64,000 bases of DNA from Kordiimonas lipolytica. GTDB lineage: Bacteria > Pseudomonadota > Alphaproteobacteria > Sphingomonadales > Kordiimonadaceae. Location: the NCBI RefSeq assembly GCF_001550065.1, contig NZ_LRUB01000006.1:94372-158371 (forward strand). Reading direction: 5' to 3'. Below are positions 41,235 through 49,384 of the stretch, in pieces. Under the pieces are notes generated by a model. That model was not told where the DNA came from and made no database searches. It saw nothing but the letters and a program-made list of their open reading frames with translations. Both the position numbers and the translations under genes were made by a program. Each line of letters starts with the position of its first letter. The first letter of the stretch is position 1.

Positions 41235-42695
41235 TTACTGCACCACGCGGCAGCGGTAAGACCGGCCCTGCCCCGCCAGCAAGCATTCCTGCACCCGGCC
41301 ACGACGCAGTATCTGGTAAAGATACTGGTCTTCGTTTTCAGGCAGTGCGACCTCAAGGTCAGCCACGCGGGATACGTCCACATTGTTGACCTTCAAGAGG
41401 ATATCGCCCGGCACCAGAAGCTGGTAACGAGCTGCAGGTGTGCGGCCATCCACCTTCAACACCACCACGCCCTTGAGGAACGGGTCGATCTGCAGTTCGT
41501 CATTGAAGCGGGGCGACAGATTGCCCACGGTCACGCCCTGGAACGGATGACGGCCATCAAGCTTGGTCACGTTGCGCGCGGGGTCCTCCGGTGGCAGGGC
41601 CAGTGTGGCGTTACGCTGCTGGATAAAGCCTTCGGACAGGACAGCAAGCGGCACCTCTGTGCCCGCGTCCATCGTAGCGATACGGAAATTCAGGCCCGGT
41701 TCGTCGATGACTTCCTTGCCGTCAATAGCCATGATCACATCGCCCGGAAGGATTCCTGCATTTGCCGCTGGGCCGCCTTCATAAACTTCGTCCACCAGCA
41801 CGCCGCCCGCCCGGTCGAGGCCCAGGCTTGCTGCCAGGTCACCCGTGACATTCTGGCCACGTACGCCAAGCCATGGCCGGGTCAGCTGGCCTTCATTGAG
41901 CGCCGCTTTAAGCACAGACTTCACCATATTGGCAGGCACCGCAAAGCCGATGCCGTTTGAGGCGCCTGTGCGGCTGTAGATGGCTGTGTTGATGCCCAGA
42001 AGCTCACCGTTCATGCCCACAAGCGCACCGCCTGAGTTACCGGGGTTTACGGCTGCGTCTGTCTGGATGAAGAAGCCGAAATCGGAAATGCCCTGCTGCG
42101 TGCGGGCCGTGGCGGACACAATACCACCCGTTACCGTCTGCCCCACACCGAAGGGGTTGCCGATAGCCAGCACGATATCACCCACCAGAACATTGTCGGA
42201 ATCCGAGAGGCGCAGGCTTGAAAGCGGCTCATCACCCGCATCGATCTTCAGGATCGCCAAGTCTGTGCGCGGGTCCGCCAGCACGATGGTGGCGTCAAAC
42301 TCGCGCCGGTCATTCAGCACCACCTGAATTTCATCCGCGCCTTCAATCACGTGGTTGTTGGTCACAATCACACCGTTTGGCCGCACGATCACGCCGGAGC
42401 CCAGCGAGCCCTGCACGCGTTCCTGCGGCGCGCCGAAGCTGAAGCGGTCGCCAAAGAAGCGCTGGAACAATGGGTCATCAAACAGGGCAGACCGGCGCGA
42501 CCGCACGATCTTCTTCGTATAGATGTTCACGACCGCCGGTGCCGCTTCCGACACGATCGGGGCGTAGGAAAGCTTCACCTGCATATCGGACTGGGGCACC
42601 ATGCGGGCCACATCCCCGTCTTGCGCCTGTGTGGCGGAAAAGCTTGCTGTGATGCCAGCGATCAATAGTGTGATTGCTGTGATAACGCGCTTCAT
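41235..42695 (-). CDS. Periplasmic serine endoprotease of the Do family (DegP/DegQ)
   Basis: A 486-residue protease with signal peptide (MKRVITAITLLIAGITASFS, cleavage near TQA), a trypsin-like domain with the catalytic triad (VIVTNNHVIEG, RTDLAILKI, PGNSGGALVG), and two PDZ domains (about 275-375 and 390-486). It degrades misfolded envelope proteins and may act as a chaperone. The C-terminus ends in an unusual Cys-containing stretch (VQECLLAGQGRSYRCRVVQ). The ATG at 42695 is preferred to one two codons earlier because it starts the signal peptide. rarA follows directly. Confidence 0.93.
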   Translation of the reverse strand: MKRVITAITLLIAGITASFSATQAQDGDVARMVPQSDMQVKLSYAPIVSEAAPAVVNIYTKKIVRSRRSALFDDPLFQRFFGDRFSFGAPQERVQGSLGSGVIVRPNGVIVTNNHVIEGADEIQVVLNDRREFDATIVLADPRTDLAILKIDAGDEPLSSLRLSDSDNVLVGDIVLAIGNPFGVGQTVTGGIVSATARTQQGISDFGFFIQTDAAVNPGNSGGALVGMNGELLGINTAIYSRTGASNGIGFAVPANMVKSVLKAALNEGQLTRPWLGVRGQNVTGDLAASLGLDRAGGVLVDEVYEGGPAANAGILPGDVIMAIDGKEVIDEPGLNFRIATMDAGTEVPLAVLSEGFIQQRNATLALPPEDPARNVTKLDGRHPFQGVTVGNLSPRFNDELQIDPFLKGVVVLKVDGRTPAARYQLLVPGDILLKVNNVDVSRVADLEVALPENEDQYLYQILRRGRVQECLLAGQGRSYRCRVVQ

Positions 42696-42869
42696 GAACA
42701 TACCTCTTGTTTCCGGTTTTGATCCAAATCCGGCACTGTTACGGTGTCGTTGAATTTTTCCCTGCCTTTATATGGCGGAGCCGGTGACCATTCGCAAGGG
42801 CCATGGCGACAGGATGCCTTCCCTGCGCGGCAGAATTGGCGCAAAAGTTGGCCAAAGAAAGGCCGTTGT

Positions 42870-43337
42870 TCAAGCTTTTCGCTGCAGGAGCACACCTGCA
42901 CGGTGTTCGCGTGCGCGGAATTTACCAACGCTGATATGATAGAAAAGGAACAGAGGCGCAATGATACCGGCAAGCGTATGCGCCGCGCTAGAGAGCAAGC
43001 TCAGGTCCTCGTCGCCAAAATAATATATGCCGACGCCTGTCACGGCCAGCAAGAGCATGCCGCCCACAAGCGTGAAGCCGGAGACAAGGTTTCCCCGAAT
43101 ACGCCAGCCGTGGCGGATATGCACGGTCCATGTGGCACCGAACAGCATCAGAAGCCAGAAAGCCACCAGCGCGTGGGCAGCCACAACCGGCAAGCGCATG
43201 CTAAATTCAAGCCGCCAGGGCACATCCCATTCCAGGCGCATATCCAGAAACGTGGGCACCAGCAGAAGGCCCGTCACCAAAGTGGCGAGTGACACCCCAT
43301 AAAGCATGGGCCGAAACGATTTCGGATAGCCTTTCAT
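42870..43337 (-). CDS. Four-helix membrane protein with paired histidines (DUF4405-like, possible cytochrome b)
   Basis: A 155-residue protein with four membrane helices (about 11-31, 51-70, 85-106 and 117-137). Histidines H55 and H73/H76 lie in and at the end of helix 2, and H120 and H134 in helix 4, an arrangement that could hold two b-type hemes. I compare it to DUF4405-like proteins but am not certain. The ATG overlaps the ApbE stop by four bases, so it is translationally coupled to a flavin transferase; that suggests it passes electrons from the membrane to the flavoprotein encoded upstream. Heme binding is inferred. Confidence 0.65.
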   Translation of the reverse strand: MKGYPKSFRPMLYGVSLATLVTGLLLVPTFLDMRLEWDVPWRLEFSMRLPVVAAHALVAFWLLMLFGATWTVHIRHGWRIRGNLVSGFTLVGGMLLLAVTGVGIYYFGDEDLSLLSSAAHTLAGIIAPLFLFYHISVGKFRAREHRAGVLLQRKA

Positions 43338-44140
43338 TGTGCTTGCGCATCCCCAATCAATTGTCCGCCAAGGCGTCCTATCAGATCACGCGCGCCATCG
43401 CCAGCCGAAAGGCACGCCACTTTTGTCAGTGCATCTGCCCGCCATGCCTGGGCCGCCATCACCGTCATGGTCCGTAACGCAGGAAGTGTGTCACCCACGA
43501 TCCTGCCCCGGAAGCGGCCGTCTTCTGCCTGCTGGCCGCCTGAACTGGCAATGGCGCCGTCCGCCAAAATACCCGCAGGCACAAAGCTTTCGCCCTGCCG
43601 TATGCTGATGGGCGCGCGGGCATTGCCAAACACGCGCAGGTCGCCGCCTGCGTTAACTGCGCCGCCCCACGCGCCATGCCGCTTCAGCACGGCCACGGCA
43701 CGATCAACCGCATAGCCCTTGGCAATACCGTCGAGCGTGAGCAGAATCCCTCGCCTTAAGCGCACACTGTTCCCATTGATTTCGATATCGTCTGCACTGC
43801 CTCTCGAGCAGGCTGGCGCAAAGCCATGATCCGGTAAAATGCCCAGCGCGACCATCTGGCCGCCAAGGGTGGCGTTGAACAGGCCACCGGATGCCCGCGT
43901 CATCGCGCGGGCAAGCCGTATCACCCGCACGGCATCACGGGGCATGGTGGCCCACGCCCCATCCGCCAGATTGAGCCGCGTGAGGTCACTTTCAGGGGAC
44001 TGAAAGCTCAGGCTTTTGTGGATTGCCTCCACGACGGCAAAAGCCGCAGAGACTGCATCCATGACCAAAGCTTCGCCTCCCGTCGCCGAGATTTCGACAA
44101 ACGTCCCAAGAAGGGGCCGTGTGCGCAATATCTCAGCCAT
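43334..44140 (-). CDS. apbE: FAD:protein FMN transferase (ApbE family)
   Basis: A 268-residue protein with the ApbE core: LLGTFVEISATGG, the SDLTRLN segment, TLDGIAKGYAVDRAVAVLKR, NAGGDLRVFGNA and a C-terminal ADALTKVA metal/FAD site. ApbE takes FMN from FAD and joins it to a threonine of SGAT-type motifs. No signal peptide or lipobox is evident at the ATG 44140, although most Gram-negative ApbE proteins are exported; upstream ATGs in the same frame run over the FMN-binding gene. It overlaps that gene by 8 bases and the cytochrome-like gene by 4. Confidence 0.88.
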   Translation of the reverse strand: MAEILRTRPLLGTFVEISATGGEALVMDAVSAAFAVVEAIHKSLSFQSPESDLTRLNLADGAWATMPRDAVRVIRLARAMTRASGGLFNATLGGQMVALGILPDHGFAPACSRGSADDIEINGNSVRLRRGILLTLDGIAKGYAVDRAVAVLKRHGAWGGAVNAGGDLRVFGNARAPISIRQGESFVPAGILADGAIASSGGQQAEDGRFRGRIVGDTLPALRTMTVMAAQAWRADALTKVACLSAGDGARDLIGRLGGQLIGDAQAQ

Positions 44141-44675
44141 CGGACAGCATGACCTCCACAAGGGCCAACAGGCGGTGTACCCCATCTGTGACATTGCGGC
44201 AGGAAAGCGTCGCTCCCGAAATGTTGGGCACGTCATCACCCAGCTTGAACCTGTCATCAAGACTCTTGCCTACAAGGTTCTGGCGCCAGTCTGCCTCCAT
44301 GATCTCATCGCCGTGGGTTTCACGGTAGCTCATCACCTCGACGCCCAGCACATGGCCATCCGGCGAAATTGCCGCCGCATAGGTGATGAATTCATGCTTG
44401 CCCACGACGTCATCGACAATGAACCAGCCCAGCGTCTGGTCGCCTGCCATGGCCCGCCAGACCTTCTGTTCATCCCAGCGCTGGCGAACACCAGAAAGCT
44501 TCTTGATCGCCTTGCGCTGGTCCTTGGACAGGCTCAGGTGGCTGGCCTGGAAGCTGTCAGCACCCGGGAACAGTGCAGCCTGGGCCTGCGCAACGGACAG
44601 ATAGTCTTTCGCATAGACAGACTGGCTAATCCCCACAACTGGCAAGGCCAGCAAAATACCGATATGTCGGCTCAT
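44133..44675 (-). CDS. Periplasmic FMN-binding protein (covalent flavinylation motif)
   Basis: A 180-residue protein with a signal peptide (MSRHIGILLALPVVGISQSV, cleavage after VYA) and an FMN-binding domain as in NqrC/RnfG: AAISPDGHVLGVEVMSYRET, then NISGATLSCRNVTDGV, with the SGAT motif at 153-156 where T156 would carry FMN through a phosphoester bond. The preceding aspartates (GDD) also fit. The mature part has a central YAAAIS strand typical for the domain. It lies between the interrupted DUF6662-like gene and apbE, so the modifying enzyme is encoded next to its substrate. Confidence 0.88.
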   Translation of the reverse strand: MSRHIGILLALPVVGISQSVYAKDYLSVAQAQAALFPGADSFQASHLSLSKDQRKAIKKLSGVRQRWDEQKVWRAMAGDQTLGWFIVDDVVGKHEFITYAAAISPDGHVLGVEVMSYRETHGDEIMEADWRQNLVGKSLDDRFKLGDDVPNISGATLSCRNVTDGVHRLLALVEVMLSDG

Positions 44676-44696
44676 CTGATTGCTCCACTGGCCTGA

Positions 44697-45590
44697 TTAA
44701 AAGTTGAACCCAATCTTGAAAAGAAGCTCATTCTTGGTTTTCTCGATAAGATGCAGGCCGTCCGGCTGACCTTCGTAGGTTTCGCCGCCCCCTGAAATCT
44801 GTGGCAGGTAGGTGAGCGTCGCCCAGAATTTCTGGCCGCCATAATGAATGGACGGGCCACCGAACCAGCTATAGCGCTCCTGGCCGACTTCGGTTTCAAA
44901 CTCGGTCTGATACTCAAGCTCCGCGCCAATATACCAGTTTGGGGCAAAACGGTAGGAAAGGCCGGTGCCAGCGGTAATCTCAAGTTCCATTTCCGGGTCA
45001 GTGGGCCATTCGAAGTCCGCAGGCAGGCCTTCAATTGCGCCGCGGTCGGAATATGTGCCCTCAACAGAGAGGTTACCCATCCAGATCAACTGGCCCTCGA
45101 GGAAATATTTCTGGCCGATGAACTCCAGCTCCAGGCTCAGGGTATTCTTGTCCTGTCCGGAATGCGGATCAACCCAGTCATAGTCGAGCGCCACGTAGCT
45201 CGCGAGACCGAAGTCATCCAGCGCTGGGCTGAGGAACATATATTTGCCTGTCAGTTGCACACCGGCCAGTTTCGGGCCGAAGTCGCCTTCAAGTGGCAGG
45301 TAACCATCGATAAGAAGGCCTTCGGTGTTGACCGAACGCGCCTTGAGGGCAGTCCCGAACTGGAAGCGGTTCGAGACGCCATATTCATATTCCACTTCAT
45401 AATCGACGGCATCATAGTCGCCCTACCCCTTGCCTGAGCGCCAGTTGATCTTTGCGTATAAGTCGCTTGCGCCTTTGGGAAGCACCTCGGCACCCTTGAC
45501 ATGCCCCAGAAGGTTTTCGTCTGCCTGAGCCGCACCAGAGCAAGCCACAAGGGCTGCCAGCGCGCTCGCTGAAATCAGCTTAAAAGTCAT
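44697..45590 (-). pseudogene. DUF6662-like outer-membrane-type protein interrupted by one in-frame TAG
   Basis: A 298-codon reading frame (minus strand, ATG at 45590, stop at 44697) is continuous except for a TAG at 45423-45425, codon 56. Up to the stop: signal peptide (MTFKLISASALAALVACSGA, cleavage after AQA) and DENLLGHVKGAEVLPKGASD. After it, in the same frame: GDYDAVDYEVEYEYGVSNRF, FLSPALDDFGLASYVAL, DWVDPHSGQDKNT, and alternating strands to an aromatic C-terminus (LFKIGFNF), as in an outer-membrane barrel or porin-like protein. I associate it with DUF6662; that is a recollection. The neighbourhood reads GKG-stop-GDY; CAG to TAG would restore glutamine. Either a recent nonsense mutation, an amber-suppressed gene or a sequencing error. 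Confidence 0.75.
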
Positions 45591-45673
45591 TGGATTAGTT
45601 CCTATCAAATCTGTGCGTTCTTGTTTTTTCCGCATCAAGCGGTGCGCAGGACGATAGGAGTCCTGAACTCTAA

Positions 45674-45702
45674 TTGCAAGTCATTCTTATTATTATTTGC
45701 AA
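45674..45702 (-). promoter_or_regulatory. Putative Fur box upstream of the flavinylation operon
   Basis: A 29-base imperfect palindrome with identical outer arms TTGCAA and an AT-rich centre (CATTCTTATTATTATT) that resembles Fur sites of the GATAAT-type. It lies 84-112 bases upstream of the ATG at 45590, in the 122-base gap after the NUDIX gene. The match is by eye; no matrix score was computed. If functional, iron would repress the whole DUF6662-FMN-apbE-cytochrome gene group. Confidence 0.45.
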
Positions 45703-45760
45703 CAAAGGCCAATCCCGCAGCTCTCCCCTCTCAGCGCGATGTAGGTTTGGTTCTTCTTGA

Positions 45761-46288
45761 CTAAAACGGAATGCCCAGACGGGCGGCCAAGATAAGCGCT
45801 ACGTCAAGGTCAAGCATCTCGCCGGAGCGCAGAAGGGCTTTGAACTCATCCCTTTCCAAGCCAAGCGGCGCGCCGATCACGCCCGGGTCTTCCTCGGGCT
45901 CGGCCACCTTTTCACAGTCAAACGCCAGGAAGATATGCTTTTTAGCCGTTGAATAAGCCGTGACATAGGTGGTGGTGACAGGCTCAATCCGACCGCTGTA
46001 GCCAGTTTCTTCCAGCAGTTCCTTGGCTGCGGTCTCAGCTGGCGTGTCACCCGGATCTATCATGCCCGCTGGAAGGTCATAGGTGAAGTGGCCCGGCCCG
46101 GGCCTGAACTGCCGCACGATCAATATCTTGCCGCCCTTGGTAACAGCGCCGACGACTGAAAATTCAGGAAGCGTGGTAACTTGATAGCGGTATTCGCGGC
46201 CCTTGTGGCTGTAGGTACGGTCTTCCACCCCCACATATGGGCTGCTGTAGACCATATGAGATTGCTTGAGGATAACATCTTCACTCAT
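45761..46288 (-). CDS. NUDIX hydrolase (ADP-ribose pyrophosphatase-like)
   Basis: A 175-residue protein with a Nudix box around GMIDPGDTPAETAAKELLEE followed by TGY; compared with the consensus the first glutamate is aspartate and the arginine is lysine, while the metal-binding EE pair is kept. Before it stands RQFRPGPGHFTYDLPAG, typical of ADP-ribose/NDP-sugar pyrophosphatases. AAGGAG precedes the ATG at 46288; the frame is open 22 codons further without a ribosome binding site. It probably is not part of the flavinylation operon because the Fur-like box lies between. Confidence 0.87.
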   Translation of the reverse strand: MSEDVILKQSHMVYSSPYVGVEDRTYSHKGREYRYQVTTLPEFSVVGAVTKGGKILIVRQFRPGPGHFTYDLPAGMIDPGDTPAETAAKELLEETGYSGRIEPVTTTYVTAYSTAKKHIFLAFDCEKVAEPEEDPGVIGAPLGLERDEFKALLRSGEMLDLDVALILAARLGIPF

Positions 46289-46416
46289 GGGGAAGCTCCT
46301 TCGCTGCAGGGAGACACGCTCGCGCGTTTTGGTGCTGGAAAAACCGACCTGCACTTGGCTGCGCTCCGAGGATCATGTAACATCAGGCACCGAGGGGCAA
46401 CATCAGGGAAGCAAAA

Positions 46417-47472
46417 ATGGGGAAGGTTGAACGGGGGGCTGCGAGCCAGGGCTTCTTTCAAAATGTCCATTGGTTTCGGGGCTTGGCGATCCTGTTCATC
46501 GTCGCGACCCACGCCAATGACCTGCTGGTGTGGCCTGAGAGCTCATCCCTCGCCCAACTCAGCCAGGCTATCATCCGTGAAAGCTCGCTGTGGTTCATCT
46601 TCATCGCCGGCTTCCTTTTTCTGCACCTTGCCCCGCGCCATACGCCTAGTTCCTATTTCAAGAGTAAGCTCAAGAACGTCATCATGCCCTATCTGATCTG
46701 CTCAGTCCCGGCATTGGCCTTGACGCTGACCCTGTATCCCGAGAATTTACCGGCTGCCTTGACCGACCTGACGCCCTTGAAGCAGGCTTTGGTCATGCTG
46801 CTGACCGGCAGCCATATGGCGCATTTCTGGTTTATCCCAGCGATCGCGCTGGTCTATCTGATCGGGCCGGGATTGCTGGCACTGGAGCGACGGGGAACTC
46901 TCTATTGGCTGCTTATCCCGCTGTGTCTGTGGTCCCTGGTGATGAGCCGGGACGGCCTCCAGCTTGTGACCGGTCTGGGTCTGGTGGCGGCGCCTGCATC
47001 CAAGGCCCTCTATATGTTGCCGGCCTATATTGCGGGCATGGCCATGCGGCGGCACTATGACCTGCTCGATCCCCTTATTCGCAAGCACTGGTTACCGCTG
47101 ACTGCAATGACAAGCATCCCCTTTGCCTTCCTGCTGACAGGTGCCCTGCCTGGTCTTCACTGGGCCTTTGCCTGGAAACTGATGTCTGCTGCACTGGTGC
47201 TGACGGCCTTGGGCACGCTACCGAAGGGGCTGCCGCTGCGGCCCATTGAAACTCTGGGCACCTACAGCTTCGGCATCTATTTCGTCCACGGCTACGCCCT
47301 GAAGGCGCTATCCTTTGTGCTGCAGGGGCAAACAGCCCTGGCGGATATATTGACCGCCGACTGGTTGGGCTATGTACTGCTGACGACAGTGACCGCCCTT
47401 GCCTGCACCCTTGGGCTGGTTTCCTGCCGCAAGCTGCTGGGGCACCGAAGCCGCTATCTGGTCGGCGTATAA
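46417..47472 (+). CDS. Membrane acyltransferase (acyltransferase 3 family)
   Basis: A 351-residue protein with about ten membrane helices. The family signature is at the N-terminus (HWFRGLAILFIVATHAND, with the catalytic-region arginine and histidine) followed by ESSLWFIFIAGFLFLHLAPR and a C-terminal GTYSFGIYFVHGYALKAL. The OafA/YrhL family O-acylates sugars of surface polysaccharides or other substrates at the membrane. The substrate cannot be told. It is divergent from the NUDIX gene and convergent with the RTX-repeat gene. Confidence 0.85.
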   Translation: MGKVERGAASQGFFQNVHWFRGLAILFIVATHANDLLVWPESSSLAQLSQAIIRESSLWFIFIAGFLFLHLAPRHTPSSYFKSKLKNVIMPYLICSVPALALTLTLYPENLPAALTDLTPLKQALVMLLTGSHMAHFWFIPAIALVYLIGPGLLALERRGTLYWLLIPLCLWSLVMSRDGLQLVTGLGLVAAPASKALYMLPAYIAGMAMRRHYDLLDPLIRKHWLPLTAMTSIPFAFLLTGALPGLHWAFAWKLMSAALVLTALGTLPKGLPLRPIETLGTYSFGIYFVHGYALKALSFVLQGQTALADILTADWLGYVLLTTVTALACTLGLVSCRKLLGHRSRYLVGV

Positions 47473-47500
47473 AAAAGGGCGACCAAAAGGCCGCCCTTGC
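47471..47500 (-). terminator. Rho-independent terminator after the RTX-repeat gene
   Basis: On the minus strand GGGCGGCC, four T residues, GGTCGCCC form an 8-bp stem with one mismatch or wobble, followed by TTTTTTAT. It lies 30-59 bases beyond the stop of the RTX-repeat gene and abuts the stop of the convergent acyltransferase gene. Confidence 0.75.
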
Positions 47501-47529
47501 CATAGTTCTTGCCATAGTACCGCTAAGGG

Positions 47530-48585
47530 TCAGTCGTCCAGGTAATGGCCGACCTGGATTGCGTGCATATCAGTAGCACTCACTCCGACAAGGAACATCG
47601 AGCCCTCCCCGCTTTCAATCAGCAGGCCTTGCTGGCCATCAATTTCAGCCGGGACAGCGTTCGAAATTGCGTCTTGGAAGTCACTGAGCTCGTCTGCATC
47701 CGCCACGAAGATGGTGTCAGTTTGCACATCAAAGTCTGTGACGGTGTCGCGGCTGCCGTCGAATTCGAAAAAGACGATGTCGTAGCCGGAACCCGTGCTG
47801 ATGACATCATTGCCAGTGCCGCTATAAATACTGTCGTTGCCGGAACCGCCATTAAGCGTATCGTCGCCGCAACCGCCATTAAGCAGGTCACTGCCGCTGC
47901 CACCATAAAGCACATCGACACCGCCTTCACCCCAAAGCGTGTCATTGCCTTCGCCGCCATAGAGGGTTTCCACGCGGGTTGAGCCTGGGCCATCGAACTG
48001 ATGGAAATACTCCGGGTCGCCATCACCGCCGAAGACCAGGTCGTTGCCGGCACCGCCAAAGATGACGTCCACGCCGCCAAAGCCACTCAGGACATCATCG
48101 CCGGCGCCGCCTCCCATGGTGTCGAAGCCATTGGCACCATAGAGCGTATCATCACCCGCGCCGCCCCAAAGCTGGTTAGCAAAGCCTGGCTGGTATTCAA
48201 GGCTGGCGCTACCAGCATCGATTTCTTCATAGTCGACGATACCGTCGTCATCGCGGTCAAACCAGTTGCCGCCAACGATCACATCAGCGCCCGCGCCGCC
48301 AAAAAGCTTTTCAGCGAGTCCTTCTGGTGCGGGCCTAACCAGATAAAGGATATCCTCACCTGTGTCTTCGGTCATACGGCCACCGGAGCTGTCGTCCGCT
48401 GCGGCATACTGGCCGCCAACCATGATATCATCGCCGTCGTCGCCATGGATGCGGTCCTGCCCGATATCGCCGATCACCAGGTCATTGCCTGCCCCAGCCG
48501 AGATAATATCGTTGCCCTGGCCACCAGAAACCGTGTCGTCCCCATCGCCACCAACGATGGTGTCGTCCAAAATAATGTCGGTCAT
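47530..48585 (-). CDS. Calcium-binding RTX-repeat protein (hemolysin type)
   Basis: A 351-residue acidic protein composed of many nonapeptide repeats of the form GGxGxDxxx (GGDGDDTVSGGQGNDIISAG, GGAGDDVLSG, GGSGNDSIYSG) from residue 13 to about 275, interrupted near residue 125 by an EF-hand-like loop DRDDDGIVDYEE. The C-terminal 75 residues have no repeats (FDVQTDTIFVADADELSDFQ) and may be the type I secretion signal region. No enzymatic domain is seen. GGGGGA lies before the ATG at 48585; an earlier in-frame ATG at 48606 lacks a ribosome binding site. No type I secretion genes are in the window. Confidence 0.88.
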   Translation of the reverse strand: MTDIILDDTIVGGDGDDTVSGGQGNDIISAGAGNDLVIGDIGQDRIHGDDGDDIMVGGQYAAADDSSGGRMTEDTGEDILYLVRPAPEGLAEKLFGGAGADVIVGGNWFDRDDDGIVDYEEIDAGSASLEYQPGFANQLWGGAGDDTLYGANGFDTMGGGAGDDVLSGFGGVDVIFGGAGNDLVFGGDGDPEYFHQFDGPGSTRVETLYGGEGNDTLWGEGGVDVLYGGSGSDLLNGGCGDDTLNGGSGNDSIYSGTGNDVISTGSGYDIVFFEFDGSRDTVTDFDVQTDTIFVADADELSDFQDAISNAVPAEIDGQQGLLIESGEGSMFLVGVSATDMHAIQVGHYLDD

Positions 48586-48773
48586 ATTGTCCCCCAATAT
48601 ACTCATATCTGTCGTGTCAAAGCGCTGGCTGCTGCCAGTCGCGTTATTCAGATAGCCATCGTTAACTGAACGGCTGATGAATGGCGAGTAAACCAAAGAG
48701 GGAAATGGAAGAACTTTTGAGGGAAGTCATTCTGATTTGTGCTGGGGCCTGCTGCGAAGCGGAAGCCAAAATA

Positions 48774-48812
48774 GAAAAAGGGCGCCCCGGGTGGGACGCC
48801 CTTCTCTAATCG
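48774..48812 (-). terminator. Terminator at the end of the ribosomal operon
   Basis: On the minus strand GGGCGTCCC, a four-base loop and GGGGCGCCC form a 9-bp stem with one G-U pair, followed by TTTTTCTATTTT. It lies 17-55 bases after the rplQ stop and marks the end of the S10-spc-alpha supercluster. Confidence 0.85.
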
Positions 48813-48828
48813 TGAATTGACGGTTGGC

Positions 48829-49251
48829 TTATGCCGCGTCTTCAGCCTCGTCCATGTCAGCGGTTGGGCCGCTGTCCTGGCCTTTGGCGTCTTCGTTGCG
48901 GTCAACCAGCTCGATCACAGCCATCGGCGCGTTGTCGCCGTGACGGAAACCAGCTTTGAGAACGCGAGTGTAACCACCGTTACGCTCTTTGTAGCGGTCA
49001 GCCAGCTCGTCGAACATTTTGGAAACCAGCGTTTCGTCCTGCAGGCGAGCAATCGCCAGACGACGGTTGGCAAGGCCACCCTTCTTCGCAAGCGTGATCA
49101 GCTTCTCAACGATCGGTGCCAGGTCTTTTGCCTTTGGCAGAGTCGTAATGATTTGCTCGTGCTTGATCAGCGCTTGGCTGAGGTTCATGAACATAGCCTT
49201 ACGGTGGCTAGCGGTCCGATTGAGTTTGCGGCCAGATTTACCGTGACGCAT
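48829..49251 (-). CDS. rplQ: 50S ribosomal protein L17
   Basis: A 140-residue protein of the large subunit, with [20 protein letters not shown] at the start, [20 protein letters not shown] in the middle and [18 protein letters not shown]. The last 25 residues form an acidic, low-complexity tail ([20 protein letters not shown]) that E. coli L17 lacks. It is the last gene of the alpha operon, 133 bases after rpoA, with two short hairpins in the gap. Confidence 0.97.
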   Translation of the reverse strand: MRHGKSGRKLNRTASHRKAMFMNLSQALIKHEQIITTLPKAKDLAPIVEKLITLAKKGGLANRRLAIARLQDETLVSKMFDELADRYKERNGGYTRVLKAGFRHGDNAPMAVIELVDRNEDAKGQDSGPTADMDEAEDAA

Positions 49252-49384
49252 TGTCTTACTCCTGGTTGCCTGTCCGGCCTTGGGTAACCAATTTACCTAG
49301 TACCGGCAGGTGTCCCACGTTTGGTGTGGGAGGTTTTAAAAAAGAGCTTTGGGCCCCTCGGATGAGAGGCCCTGTGCCCTAGGC

